This document shows, piece after piece, positions 20,453 through 30,749 of a stretch of 64,000 bases of DNA. The stretch comes from Nothopassalora personata (taxonomy: Eukaryota > Ascomycota > Dothideomycetes > Mycosphaerellales > Mycosphaerellaceae), in the NCBI GenBank assembly GCA_033816765.1, contig CM066292.1, forward strand, positions 3,348,001-3,412,000. Direction: 5' to 3'. The first letter of the stretch is position 1. Each line of letters begins with the position of its first letter. The position numbers and the translations under genes are program-made. Below the pieces are notes generated by a model. The model worked only from the letters and a program-made list of their open reading frames with translations. It was not told the origin of the DNA and did not search any database.

Positions 20453-22706
20453 GAACGACGGGAATGGGTATGAGGTTATGATGGATATGATCGAGAGGGA
20501 GTGGAGGCATGACAGACATTGACGAAAGAAGCCCTTCGATCGAGAAAATTTCCATTATTTGTTCGTATTCTTGATTCACCACTCTCCCTCGCCTCCTATC
20601 ACTTCACTTCCCTCACCACTTCCTTCTCCTCTTGTTTCTTCCCCTCCCAATCTCACACTTCTAGCACTTCTCGCCATCCTTCTTCGAAACTCTCCAGGTT
20701 GAAAAATCTTGACGTCCTGCAGACATCCCTCTGGAACAATGGTAGCGTGCTTCTTATCTGAGGGGCAGCTTTCGTTCGGTCTTGACGGTGCTGTGGCCGC
20801 AGCCGTGCAGCATGAGTTCTTGGTAGCACATTGCGGATCGCGTCTGGTGAGATGGATGGGGAAAAACATGGCGGAGAGAGGGGAGGGTAGTGATACAAAG
20901 ATTGCAAGGGAGGAGCAAACGGTGTGTGTGAGCTTGTGTAGGTTTGCTATTTGGCGGTGGGCAGGTTTCTTTTGACTTAGGGACAAGGGGTTGTTGCTGG
21001 TGTCCTCTGGAGGAGGTTGCTGGCATATGTGTGACTGCTAATGACAGAGTTCAATGCCAGTGTGCACTGCACACTTTACGACCGAGACTCGAAAAGCAAG
21101 TGGACGTCTCATGGCCTGCCTACTTATAGCACGCACGATGGGGGCCCCTTTTGCGTGAGTGTCTATCGCCTTAGATCTTCGGCTACACGGCGGCAGATTC
21201 GAGGAAGCACGTCGTTGTGATAAATAATTAGGTCGAGCGCTTGCCGGCAATGAATTCTTATCCCTAGCCTCTAGACGGTAAGGTCTATATAATTGCGGTA
21301 GTCTCGAAATCTCCGCCTCCTCCGAGTCCTTTTGCGTAGCGAACATGGCTATAGCGTAAGCACAGCTATAGAGGGTTTCGCCGTATCTGTTACATATCTA
21401 CCGCGCTTTGTCCTATACTATAGCTGCCGAGATGGAAAATTGCCAACTGTGTTGTACACTGTGTTTTGGTGACACTGTCGATATCCCTAATGCTCTATTC
21501 CCTCGACACTGCAGCGTCTAGCGTGAGGTGCACTTGCGTTGGGCCCATTGAGCGGCTCATAGAATTCCGTGGAGGTGTCGATCACAGCCCCGATACCAAC
21601 GCTGTGTGGCTTCGAACTTGAAGGCTTGGGGGCGCAGCTAAGTTCACACAAATATTCGCCATGTCAGCGCGTCTTCCAACATTGAACCACGTGATGATTC
21701 AATCAATCATGGACCGAACATGGAGATACGTTGGCAATCGAAGACTCGGCCTAGTCGCCAGTGGTGCAGCCAGCGGCTTCATGACGACAGGCGATATTGG
21801 CCTTACCGCGTTCGGATAACAGTAATACTTCTCGCAGTCATCAGCACTGAGCTATCTCTCCGGGGCCATGTCCAAAACAGTAGATCTAGTCCTCGCTTCC
21901 CGGCCGCTCAAGTCGCTCTGCTCACTGGTCTCATGCTGGCAACATACTTTCTCGCCTAGACAGGATCTCTTCGGAACGTGGTCCTCGGGGTGGAGAGCTA
22001 ATGTGCCGTGACAGGAAGCGTGATCGCGCCTGCTTTTGCACGTTCTGGGCAACTGCTGCCGCGGTATCCTTCTTTGCTCGTTCCAACACAGGCGATGCAC
22101 ATCTTTCTACCCTCTTTACTGTAGCGGGCTCTTTGGTTGCAATAACCACTATGCAGTGTGTGAGGTATGGCTGTGGGTCGAATGCCGGACCGAGCTCACA
22201 ACTCGTGCTGTGGATTGGAGGTGAATTCATCATGCTGAGCGCGAAAGGACTGGGACTTGGGTGAGTCATGCGGCATGAGGTCACGATAGGTACGCCACGG
22301 CTTTAGTATTTTGACGCAACGAGCCGCCAAGAGCGGATCGTCCTCTTAAGAAGTGAGCTTGCGGTCGTAGTCGATGCTGGAGATCTCCTCGCCCCATGTC
22401 CAAGACCATCTCCATCATCAGGCCTTTAAAGGTCGATGAATCTCTCGTCCCACTTGAACCAGGCGAGACAAGGACTTCCGTTCCGACTTTTCCAGATCCT
22501 GTGCGTGCTGTCCGACGTAAGCGCTCATAAAGGTGGCGAATAATATACAGACCAGCAGGCCGGCTGAAAAAGAGATAACCCTCTTATGCAGCTACAAACC
22601 ATTGTAGCGTGATCAATACTGGGAAATCAACTGCAGCACCACCACGCTCGAATCTTAATTCCCTCCTGTGCTCTACTGCCGTGCAGGCGCAGGCGCAAGC
22701 CCACTA
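20453..22706. other. gene-poor stretch with a TE-like crumb
   Basis: No gene is recognised on either strand. About 21150-21440 is TpA-rich with many TAG/TAT/CTA words, resembling an old RIP-mutated repeat fragment, but too short and eroded to classify. The rest is ordinary base composition without coding signal. Confidence 0.4.
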
Positions 22707-23137
22707 TCATTGATCTTTACATGTCGGCTTTGTCCAGTGCGGCATGGGGCCAGCCTTAGGGTAGCAGCCACCATATCTCTCATTACACTTCGTGTAAAAC
22801 CACTTGCACACCTCGCCAGGCTTTGGCTTCGGGCAGTCGTTTGGGCGCTTGATGCCATCGGAAGGGTTGTCGTCGCATGGGCATTCTGGTGCCTTGAACG
22901 CAGGTTGCGGGCCGGTACAAGGATTGTAGCAGCCGCCGTACCATCTGGTCGAAGTGTAAGTGAGTGCAGAGAATGGAAGGGCGGTGGGGCTACGGACTGA
23001 TCACAGTCGTTGATAAAGTCTAAGCACGTCCAGCAGCCGTTGCCACCGACCTGAGCCGCAGGTGCGGCGCCGCCGGCTGCACAACGTGCTATAGGGGCGA
23101 TGCTGGCGACGAGGGCAATGAGGTGGAGTCCAAGCAT
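22707..23137 (-). CDS. small secreted cysteine-rich protein (candidate effector), two exons
   Basis: Exon 1 is 22998-23137 and exon 2 is 22707-22944. The 53-bp intron runs GTCCGT...CCAG on the minus strand, and joining gives an unbroken 125-residue protein. A signal peptide (MLGLHLIALVASIAPIARC) is followed by a mature part of about 105 residues with 12 cysteines, an even number suited to six disulphides. Visible motifs are GNGCWTCLDFINDCD, WYGGCYNPCTG, PECPCDDNPSDG, NDCPKPKPGEVCKWF and ERYGGCYPKAG. The (Y)GGCY motif occurs twice. I do not recognise the family. Short length, signal peptide, high cysteine content and a gene-poor location near TE fragments are the usual marks of fungal effectors, but secretion and function are inferred. 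It would be missed by simple ORF calling because neither exon alone looks like a gene. Confidence 0.8.
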
Positions 23138-25064
23138 GTTGATGTCGTCGGGGGTGATAGGTTATGACGTCCTGTGGTTATTTGTGTGGATCCTGATCAA
23201 TTGGCCACGTGCTGACGTGAATGCCATGAGGGTCATACCCATCAAGGTGCTCTCCATACTTATGTATGTGATCGACCGACTCCAGGTGTCTCGGCTTCGA
23301 AACCCTACAATCTGCTCGGCGACTCATGCCTTGGCTACAGGCTCGAAACACGCAGAGATCCTCACACGGCTTCGTGTTCCCCATATAGAAGGCCAAGTTA
23401 CACGGTGCGTTCCATCTGTCCAACAATGAAATTGCAGCCTACATCCTCGTTACTTTGAGCCTATTCGAGGTACAGTTTTCCTTACCCTGCTTCTCCGCCG
23501 TAAGACAGAATGTATCGCGACAAGATAGCTACCGACTGCCATCAAACGGCCGTTGCGACTACCGTAAGACGAACGTATTACAACACCTCTAGTTACCGAG
23601 TAGCTAGCAGCGGGAAAAACACCTTCGCGGCTGTGTAATAGAGGCCCTGCTTAGTCGAACGAGGACATGCTATATTGCAGAGCTAGCATAGCGTAACATA
23701 CCTTGCATCATCATCTGAGTGTCGTGTAGATGGAAGACACTCTACTGTCGGGTAGGCTTACTTGGTCCTAGAGATGCCCGTTGGTGGCAGCCACTCACCC
23801 ACACGACAGTGGCCACATTGTGAACATAGGGGTTATAATCGAGAGTTGCTGCCTAGATGTCTGACAACGACCTCAAACCAGGCAGATACTGCCATAGCTG
23901 GCTACACCGTGGCCATGGAGGCTGTAAGAAATCCACATGTGGCCAGGCATCTCTAGATGGTCCTTCGCGACAGCTTGGCAAGACCTCATTCCACCAACAG
24001 CCGTCCAGTCGTGAGGACGGTGGTGCCATGCGTGAGTTGCCGAAGTTTCTTCGAATTGTGTTCGAAGGATGCCAAGCGCAGAGCCTCTCAGATACAGCGT
24101 CTGTCAGCGTCCGAAGGTTACTCTGTTAGTGGCCGCGCCAGATTCTCTTTCGTCTAATCTAAATAACTTTCGGACGCTGACAGACGCTGTATTGCTAGGG
24201 GTGCCATGTCTGAAGAATATTTCACAGAGATGATCCTAGTCTGCGAAGATTAAAGCCGAAGACCAGAGCACAGTGACAGGGCTCCATTGCCTCAAGCAAG
24301 TATAGAGCGACCTGGGTGCTGGCATGTTGTTCGCATGTCGCAGCTCGACACGTGCGAGAAGCGCTGAGATTGCAGCCTTCGCACCACGCCAGCGCCGGAG
24401 CTCATGAAAGAGCCAAATCCAGTATGTGTCGACACAGGATGGGACCGACCTGCGCGAGAACTCACCAGCGTCAATATCTGAGCAACGAATTGGTCAGTAT
24501 CGCGCTACACTAGACGGCGGCGAGAAGATACAAGAAAACCCCTTTGACCACTAGGTATGAGTGTGATCTGCACAAGAAAAGAACGTGCAACACCTTCCGC
24601 TTTGCGAACTCTGAAGCATCTTGATCTCTCCTCTAGCCTTTGACTTTATCTTGTCCGCCAGCTACTCCGATGTACATGATCATGCCAACCAGCCCGAGAA
24701 CCAGCTCATCCCACAGGAACACTCCTTGGATTGTCGTGTACCAGACATCGGAGGGGGCATCAGGGCAGGCATCGGCAGAATTGTGCTCTTGATTGGGAAA
24801 GTGCAAATGCTATGCCGAAACGAACATTTAAGATCGACCGTGATTTCCGAGCTGTGATTCCTCCCGAACTCGTTTCAAAAGAGATCCCGATCCGCTCGAC
24901 CAGGAAACCATCGAGAGCCTTGCTGTCATGTTTCTGTCATTTCCATCGTTGTTGCGATAGCTCATCGCTATATCCCGCTAATGCTTCGCAGTCATGATAG
25001 CCCCCATACGCCTCAATCATTCAATCCATCCATTCCACAATCCGTTCGAAGTTGTCCTGTTCAA
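23138..25064. other. gene-poor stretch with TE crumb and hairpin repeat
   Basis: No gene is supported. About 23470-23760 is another TpA-rich, RIP-like fragment. A strong inverted repeat lies at 24092-24192 (listed separately). The remaining short frames lack domains. Confidence 0.4.
24092..24192. repeat. 29-bp near-perfect inverted repeat (hairpin or MITE-like)
   Basis: The arms 24092-24120 and 24164-24192 are reverse complements with one mismatch in 29 bases, separated by a 43-base loop. The outer ends begin ATACAGCG and end CGCTGTAT. I see no obvious target-site duplication. A transcript would fold into a long stem; as DNA it could be a tiny MITE or the remains of one. Confidence 0.8.
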
Positions 25065-25628
25065 TCACAGTCCCAAGCTCCGCCTAACGTCTGCCTTGAC
25101 TCTTGCCTCGTATTCCTTTCTCCGCTCCCGCCACTGCCGTGCAGCATCCACATTCGCCGGGCTTTCATCGTTCGGCTCAGCGATCATGCTCATGACACTG
25201 ATCAAGATCTTCTCCACGCTTTGGATCGGACTCCATCGCTCGCTGGCCTGTTCGTAGTGGTTGGGGTCATCACCGGGTGGATGCAGGATGGATATGCACA
25301 CTGTGCCATTCGGATAGACTGTACAGACCAATTATCAGTACACCTCACTTACCGTTTTCTGGCCGGGATCGTGCAGTGCCCTACCGTTTGGGTGCCAGAT
25401 GTCGCATGTGAACTTCATAACAGGTGGCATGAGAGGGTAGTCACGTGGAAACTTGAGCTCTGCTGGGAATATGCCGCCCTCGAATGGTGTGCCTTCTGGG
25501 CCCTGTATAAGAGCTTCCCACACGAAGAGATCATCTTCGTTGACTGGTCCGGCTGTGATGCCTTCTGGTGGGTCGGTGCTGAGTGACTTGTACTCTGAGA
25601 AGAGGCGTTTTGCCGCGACGGAATTCAT
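25065..25628 (-). CDS. UBC7: ubiquitin-conjugating enzyme E2 (UBC7/UBE2G class), two exons
   Basis: Exon 1 is 25385-25628 and exon 2 is 25065-25318, with a 66-bp intron (GTAGGG...TACAG). The joined protein is 165 residues, the same length as yeast Ubc7. The catalytic cysteine is C89 in [12 protein letters not shown], and the HPN motif lies just before the splice junction (DIWHPN-V). The UBC7-class acidic insertion after the active site is present ([20 protein letters not shown]), followed by [20 protein letters not shown] and the C-terminal helices ending [10 protein letters not shown]. Ubc7-class enzymes work in ER-associated degradation with membrane-anchored E3 ligases, building K48 chains. 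The start [13 protein letters not shown] aligns with known family starts, so no upstream exon is needed. Confidence 0.95.
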
Positions 25629-25878
25629 AGCGATTTGTTGTTTTGCACGGAGTGACTGACGGAAGAAAGCGTTAAACGTCTAGAAGTAACGTACGTCTGG
25701 TGAGGCAACATTGAACATGACATTGTTCAGTGACGAGTGATTGGCAGGTCCGGCTTCGGCTTGCGATTCACTCCGGGCCAGCGTCGGCACAAGCGAAAGT
25801 CGCACCTCACACTTCACTCCAAAATTTTATAAGCTACATATACATCTTTTTGAAGGCGGGTTCATCGGTCACCTGATC

Positions 25879-26084
25879 GGCTCAGTGGTTAGTATCACTT
25901 GGTGTCGAAGACATCTGTTCAGCCGTCTTACACTCTCATAGGTCTAGGGGTATGATGTGAGTAACAACAGCTGCCGATGTCTACCAACGCAGCTTCCGCT
26001 AATGACCGGTCAGTCTTGCTTTGGGTACGTTATTCAGTTTACCTTATCTGCAAGAGGTCTCGCGTTCGAATCGCGGCTGAGCCC
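25879..26084 (+). tRNA. tRNA-Pro (anticodon TGG) interrupted by three introns
   Basis: The exonic pieces are 25879-25887 (GGCTCAGTG), 25942-25956 (GTCTAGGGGTATGAT), 26014-26025 (TCTTGCTTTGGG) and 26049-26084. Together they make exactly 72 nt, the size of fungal tRNA-Pro. The acceptor stem GGCTCAG/CTGAGCC pairs 7 of 7, the anticodon stem CTTGC/GCAAG 5 of 5, and the T arm TCGCG-TTCGAAT-CGCGG fully (one G-U). The anticodon loop is TTTGGGT. The intron at 26026-26048 (23 nt, after position 37) is the normal tRNA type. The other two, 25888-25941 (54 nt) and 25957-26013 (57 nt), are bounded by GTTAGT...TAG and GTGAGT...CAG. Both have branch-like CTTAC or CTAAT 11 nt before the end. A B box is present (GTTCGAATC), and a TTTT terminator follows. 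Without the two GT-AG removals there is no acceptor or D arm. Confidence 0.8.
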
Positions 26085-26088
26085 TCTC

Positions 26089-26092
26089 TTTT
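26089..26092 (+). terminator. RNA polymerase III terminator (TTTT)
   Basis: A four-T run starting five bases after the discriminator base of the tRNA-Pro gene, in the position expected for Pol III termination. Confidence 0.6.
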
Positions 26093-26297
26093 GTCATTCT
26101 ACGTGGAATGATACACTTTTTATACCAATTCCATATCTCTGCCATATCGTATGGACCACGGCGGTAGACACAACTCTTTGACATCCTGCTTGCCTTTCTT
26201 TCTCTCCCGTCGTTGCACTTTGGTCCAGGGGGAAAAGGCAGCAGCAGCACACTGAATTTTCATCGACACTACAGCAACTGCAGCAAAATCTCACGCC

Positions 26298-27650
26298 ATG
26301 ACGGCTAAGACGCTACACGAGTCGAAAATTATCTTCTCATCGGCAGCGTCAGCGATGAAAGATGCTCTAGGCGAGCTCGAACGCTCCAACCTCTCGATCA
26401 AGAATCGCCTGAGCTCCATCAAGCAGGACTCTGTGTTCGTCACAAAAGTCGCCAACGCCTACGGTCTACCTCTGATCGCCAACGAGCGGTGCGGCAGTTG
26501 GTACATTCGTCCTGATCTGAAAGCTGGGAGTGCCTACTTCAAGAGTACCGACGGTCACTTTGGTCAATGGGGCTTCAGTCTACGCAGACTGAACCTTCAA
26601 GTCCTCGATGTCGTGCATGAGCATGGAGGATGCATCATCGTTGACTCTACCAGACGTGGCAAAAGCATGCCTGATGCTTTGTCCAAGACCATACCGATCT
26701 GGGTTACGATCCTAAATCGAATGCTCTTCCCGGATGATGCCACTTCACACGAGCTCAGGACACCTCTGGATGTCTTGTCAGAATCGGAGCACATGCAAAT
26801 CGAGGCTCGCTTGGAAGCATGCGAGCAGGATTGTCGTACTCTGGGCTTAGACCTGAATGACTTGCGTGCAAAGATGCGCAACAAGCCACTCCAGGTAAAA
26901 TGGCAAAGGCCTGACGACGCTCTGCCTGATAGTGCATCAGAACCAGAAGCGAATCTGGTTGTCCTATGCACGGCGTCCAACCAGACGAGCAACGATACAT
27001 CAGCTACTTCAAGCTATGTCCAGGGCGCTGCCGATGACCCCGAAAGCTGGTCTGGCGGACTCGATGCCACGATATTTTGGAAGCACACTGAACAATTGTT
27101 ATCTGCGACGGAAGACGAGTTGCCAACGATTATCGCAGCTCTGGTCGAAGATGCTCGCTCCAACAAGACTTTGCGAGCATCAACCTTGATCAAGCCTACT
27201 ACAAGCATTTACATAAGCAACAATGATGCAGCGGAGTCTTGCTGCTCGGATTACGACGTTATCATCTCTTGTGTGTCGGAGCCCAACGCTATACTTGGTG
27301 AGAAGCTCAAGACTCGCTACATACCTTTGATCTGCTCGACTGGCAAGGTAGGCAGTCGTCGACTACGCTTCCAGCTTCCCAAGCTATCGACCGCGAGAGA
27401 CGTCTTCCAGCCAGCCAGCAAAGTTCTGGTGACTTGCGATACTGGCAAAGACCTCGCTGTTGGTACCGCCCTTGCTCTACTGTGCAGACACTTCACCGAC
27501 GCAGGCACGATGCGCCTACTACCTGATGCTGATGCCTCCATTAGTAAGACTGTAATCAAGCAGAAATTGAGCTGGATCATGGTCTCAATGCCGGATGCTT
27601 CGCCAAGCAGAGCAACGCTGCAGAGCGTGAATGCATTCTTGATGGGTTGA
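26298..27650 (+). CDS. RIT1: initiator tRNA phosphoribosyltransferase (Rit1)
   Basis: Rit1 adds 2'-O-ribosyl phosphate to A64 of initiator Met-tRNA, keeping it out of elongation. The protein is single-exon and 450 residues (yeast is about 510). The family core is plain at residues about 35-115: SIKNRLSSIKQDSVFV, LPLIANERCGSWYIRPDLKA, then GSAYFKSTDGHFGQWGFSLR and RLNL. Further conserved blocks include ILNRMLFPDD and LEACEQDCRTLGLDL. The C-terminal DUSP-like half includes DYDVIISCVSEPN, YIPLICSTGKVGSRRL and VLVTCDTGKDLAVGTALALL, the phosphate-loop-like CDTGKDLAVG. The start at 26298 is the first ATG and sits just before helical N-terminal sequence. The gene lies 210 bp downstream of the odd tRNA-Pro gene on the same strand. 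Confidence 0.95.
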   Translation: MTAKTLHESKIIFSSAASAMKDALGELERSNLSIKNRLSSIKQDSVFVTKVANAYGLPLIANERCGSWYIRPDLKAGSAYFKSTDGHFGQWGFSLRRLNLQVLDVVHEHGGCIIVDSTRRGKSMPDALSKTIPIWVTILNRMLFPDDATSHELRTPLDVLSESEHMQIEARLEACEQDCRTLGLDLNDLRAKMRNKPLQVKWQRPDDALPDSASEPEANLVVLCTASNQTSNDTSATSSYVQGAADDPESWSGGLDATIFWKHTEQLLSATEDELPTIIAALVEDARSNKTLRASTLIKPTTSIYISNNDAAESCCSDYDVIISCVSEPNAILGEKLKTRYIPLICSTGKVGSRRLRFQLPKLSTARDVFQPASKVLVTCDTGKDLAVGTALALLCRHFTDAGTMRLLPDADASISKTVIKQKLSWIMVSMPDASPSRATLQSVNAFLMG

Positions 27651-29335
27651 AGAGAGAGTTGCTTTCTGGGACAGACTATCGTAAGCATGACGCTCAAAAG
27701 CTGCCCAGTTCGGCATCTGCCTCAATTGCAGTGGCGCATCCCGATTCGCAGATCGCCAAACTTCAAAAAGTGTGACATCGAGGTATGAGTTGCAGCTCCT
27801 TTTGCAAGGAGGACAACAAGTCTCTACAGAAATAGCGCCCAGCGAAAGCCTTCCCAACGAACTTGATCCGTTGAGAGACACGGAGGCCAAGTGTGCGCAT
27901 GAGCTGCAATTGGCTGTTGTGGATGTGGACGGGAGGCATTATGATAGTGCGACCAATGAATCGTCCCAGATGAGAGCCTGGATTCGAGACGCAGGAGCAC
28001 TAAGAAGGAGTTGGCGAGCGATACAAGGGAGCCGACGGAGGGCATGAAGTGAAGTGATATCGCTTGATCGGATCTCGTCAAGCACATGCGAAATCATGTC
28101 TGTGCTTGACAAGCATGGAGCTTTTGTAGCTTCCTCATTCCGTCCCCGGCGCAACTTGGTTTGCTTTACAATTGTCGTCACCTTCAAACGTGCCGAACAG
28201 CGGCGCATCGAGCAGCATGGACGAGCTCGATATCTGCACCTCAAACACGGTGGAGATCGACGATCCGCCTAATTTGTACCGGCATTCGTGCCTATGTTGG
28301 AAGCCATCGAGTTGGACGACATGAAGCCAACTTGCCGTAATGCCCCTTGCAGTACTGTCGAATCCATCTCGAAATCCCAACTGCAGCAGTGCCACGTACT
28401 CGCTGCAGTCAAGAGCGAGAACACCAGGCTTCGCAGAGAGATTGAGACAAAAGACGTCAGCTTCGCAGTAAGTCCCTCATGACAGACCGTCAGAAGGCTG
28501 TTAACAACTCTTTAGATATCGCAGGCTCCAACTCGTCAGCGGCTCGTGTATTCACTCTTCTCGGAGCAGATCCTCGTAGGACTCGACTACCACACTGCCG
28601 GACCTTTCAGAATCAGCTCCGTCGCGAATTCAAAACAGCTTTGCCGTCTCTAGCGCGTCAATCGCCGCTTTTATACCACCGTCACTGGATCCAAGAAGCT
28701 CCTGGAGTCGAGGAGCCTGCTCCGACTGAGCGTCACTCCCACAAAGTAAACCGCCGTTGCTTGGCTGCTGGGAGAGCTTGACCATACCTCTTTCAAGATT
28801 ACCGACTGCGAGGCATATGGCTAGGGGCATAAGTGCGACAAGGATGCTCTCCTCCGGGTCTGTTCATCATCCGGGTACCACTCCGCGGTGTTCAACAAGG
28901 AGTTTGAGGAAGCTGTTGGAACTGTCTCATCTTGACGTGAGCTAAAGATACTCACGCGCTTTAAGATCATCTTCTCAGAGAGACTCTTCCCTGCTACTGT
29001 GGAAATCGTGTGAGATCAGCGCACTCTAGATCAAGTGTGGGATTGCCACAGGAACAAGCTATGGGGGTGAACACAGGTGGGATGAATGCATTGAACTGTT
29101 GAGTCGAGTTACGAAACTGCTTCAGAACCAAAACGGTGCTAGAGGAGCCAACACCTCCAGGTTGACCTCTAGAAAGATGTCGTGAGCGTTGCGGCAAAGC
29201 AGACTTGTATTCGTTCCCGTCCAACAGCAGCATCAGCTTCTGTCGTCTCACAGCACACAATCCCCAACTAAATCCTCGGCTTCTCCTCCAGACCGGCTCC
29301 ACCAGCTTTCCGGACAAGCTGCCGTTTCTACAGCA
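27651..29335. other. intergenic, no supported gene
   Basis: Many short frames on both strands but no domain, signal peptide or convincing splice pattern. A 64-codon frame at 28288 with some helical character is not enough to call. Confidence 0.35.
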
Positions 29336-29854
29336 TCATGTCTCCTTCCCACCCTTCGCCGCCCTCTCCCCCATCTCCACAACTTTGACAATCCCCCAAA
29401 CACCCCCCATCACCACCACACACCCCGCCTCAATGGCCGAAATCAACGCACAAACCTCATACGCCATCGGCGCCAACATCGCCAGCGCCTCCCTCGTCCG
29501 CAACACCAGCGCCAAAACCGTAATGACATGGCAGAAAGTCACGCTCCTCGCTGCTGAGATCGCCGTCTTCTTGTCTTCAGCAGCCGAGACCTTGGGTGCA
29601 GTTCCAGAGTAGAGGCTTGTAAGTAAGGGTTTTAATTGGAGCATCAGGAATGTGACGGCTGCAGTGGCGAGGAAGACGGCGATGGTGGTGGTTAGGAAGA
29701 TTATTGTCGAGCTGATGGCCGGCAGGCCGACGTGTGTGAGGGCATGGCCGAAACCTTCGAGGGGTGTTGATGGGTTGGTGGCGGGCGTTGGGGTGGGTGG
29801 GCCGTCGATGCCGAAGCGGGTGACTGTGACGGTTTCTGTTACTGTTCGTGGCAT
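29336..29854 (-). CDS. small multi-pass membrane protein, hypothetical
   Basis: A 172-residue frame starting MPRTVTETVTVTRFGIDGPP. A Pro/Thr-rich N-terminus (residues 1-35) is followed by three hydrophobic segments at about 43-72 (LPAISSTIIFLTTTIAVFLA and onwards), 103-130 (VTFCHVITVLALVLRT...) and 132-158 (YEVCALISAIEAGCVVVMGG). The tail is basic. Codon use is GC-rich at third positions, as in neighbouring genes. Membrane segments of proper length and spacing support a real gene. The family is not recognised and the context gives no role. Confidence 0.55.
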   Translation of the reverse strand: MPRTVTETVTVTRFGIDGPPTPTPATNPSTPLEGFGHALTHVGLPAISSTIIFLTTTIAVFLATAAVTFLMLQLKPLLTSLYSGTAPKVSAAEDKKTAISAARSVTFCHVITVLALVLRTREALAMLAPMAYEVCALISAIEAGCVVVMGGVWGIVKVVEMGERAAKGGKET

Positions 29855-30749
29855 TGAATGTATGTGCCCTTGGAGTTTTGTTTTATGTTTATATGCGGGT
29901 GTTGGTGTTGGGTTGCTGTTCTGCAGGGTCAGGACACCACCCTTGCATGAATTTAGTGGGCTGATGCCTTGTTACCGAAGTTTTAGCTCTGCGAGGTCGA
30001 AATTGTTCTGCGCATGCGGACGCTTTTGTGCAAGATTCGGTGCGAGGTGGACACGAGGTGAGAAATGGAGATCGTGTAAGCTTTGCAGCCCGCAACATTC
30101 ACTCACCATGACAAAGGGTCGTGCATGTGACACAAAGTCCTTGGCAAGGATGAAGTTTGCAGATGCAGGATCACATCCTGGTAGACTTCGCGAGATGACT
30201 TCATTGGTATCACACACTGTCAAAAACCTCACTCCATCTGTCTTCTCGTCCCTCAAAGCAACTATCGCCACAGGCATTCCATCTAAATGTAGCGGCGATC
30301 ACTACGCAAAGATCTCACTGGAAACGATGTGAGCGTGCGAAGTCCATACCGCGCATCAGGGTCACTGACATCACCCCACTGGACCGGCATCAGAGAAACA
30401 TCATTGTCGTCCGATGGACCGTGACATGCAGCCGAGATGGCCCACGAGCAATTGCCCTATCGGCATCTGCGAGCTGACTCTGCGGAAGCTGAAAAGTATA
30501 AGCTGACAGTCATCCCGTCGCCCAGTATGAAGCAAGGCAAGATAGGAGCCAACGAGAAACCGACTCGATTGATCACATCCGTGGTCCTCTGTCCATCTTC
30601 GCCTCGGCTTGTGATGCTGACTTGACCGGGAAATATCGCAAGCGAAGCCAGCCAATGGCAGCCATCGTTGGGACCCTGTATCGGAATGGCAAAGACAGCC
30701 ACTGTGTGGATCTTTGTGCGCTCTGAGAAATTTCGTTTGCGGACGTCAT
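29855..30749. other. intergenic
   Basis: No gene recognised; short frames only. Confidence 0.35.

Noticed and set aside
28288..28482. 64-codon frame with helical, leucine-containing text after RIT1
   Set aside because: Too short, no basic region or domain, no convincing splice partners.
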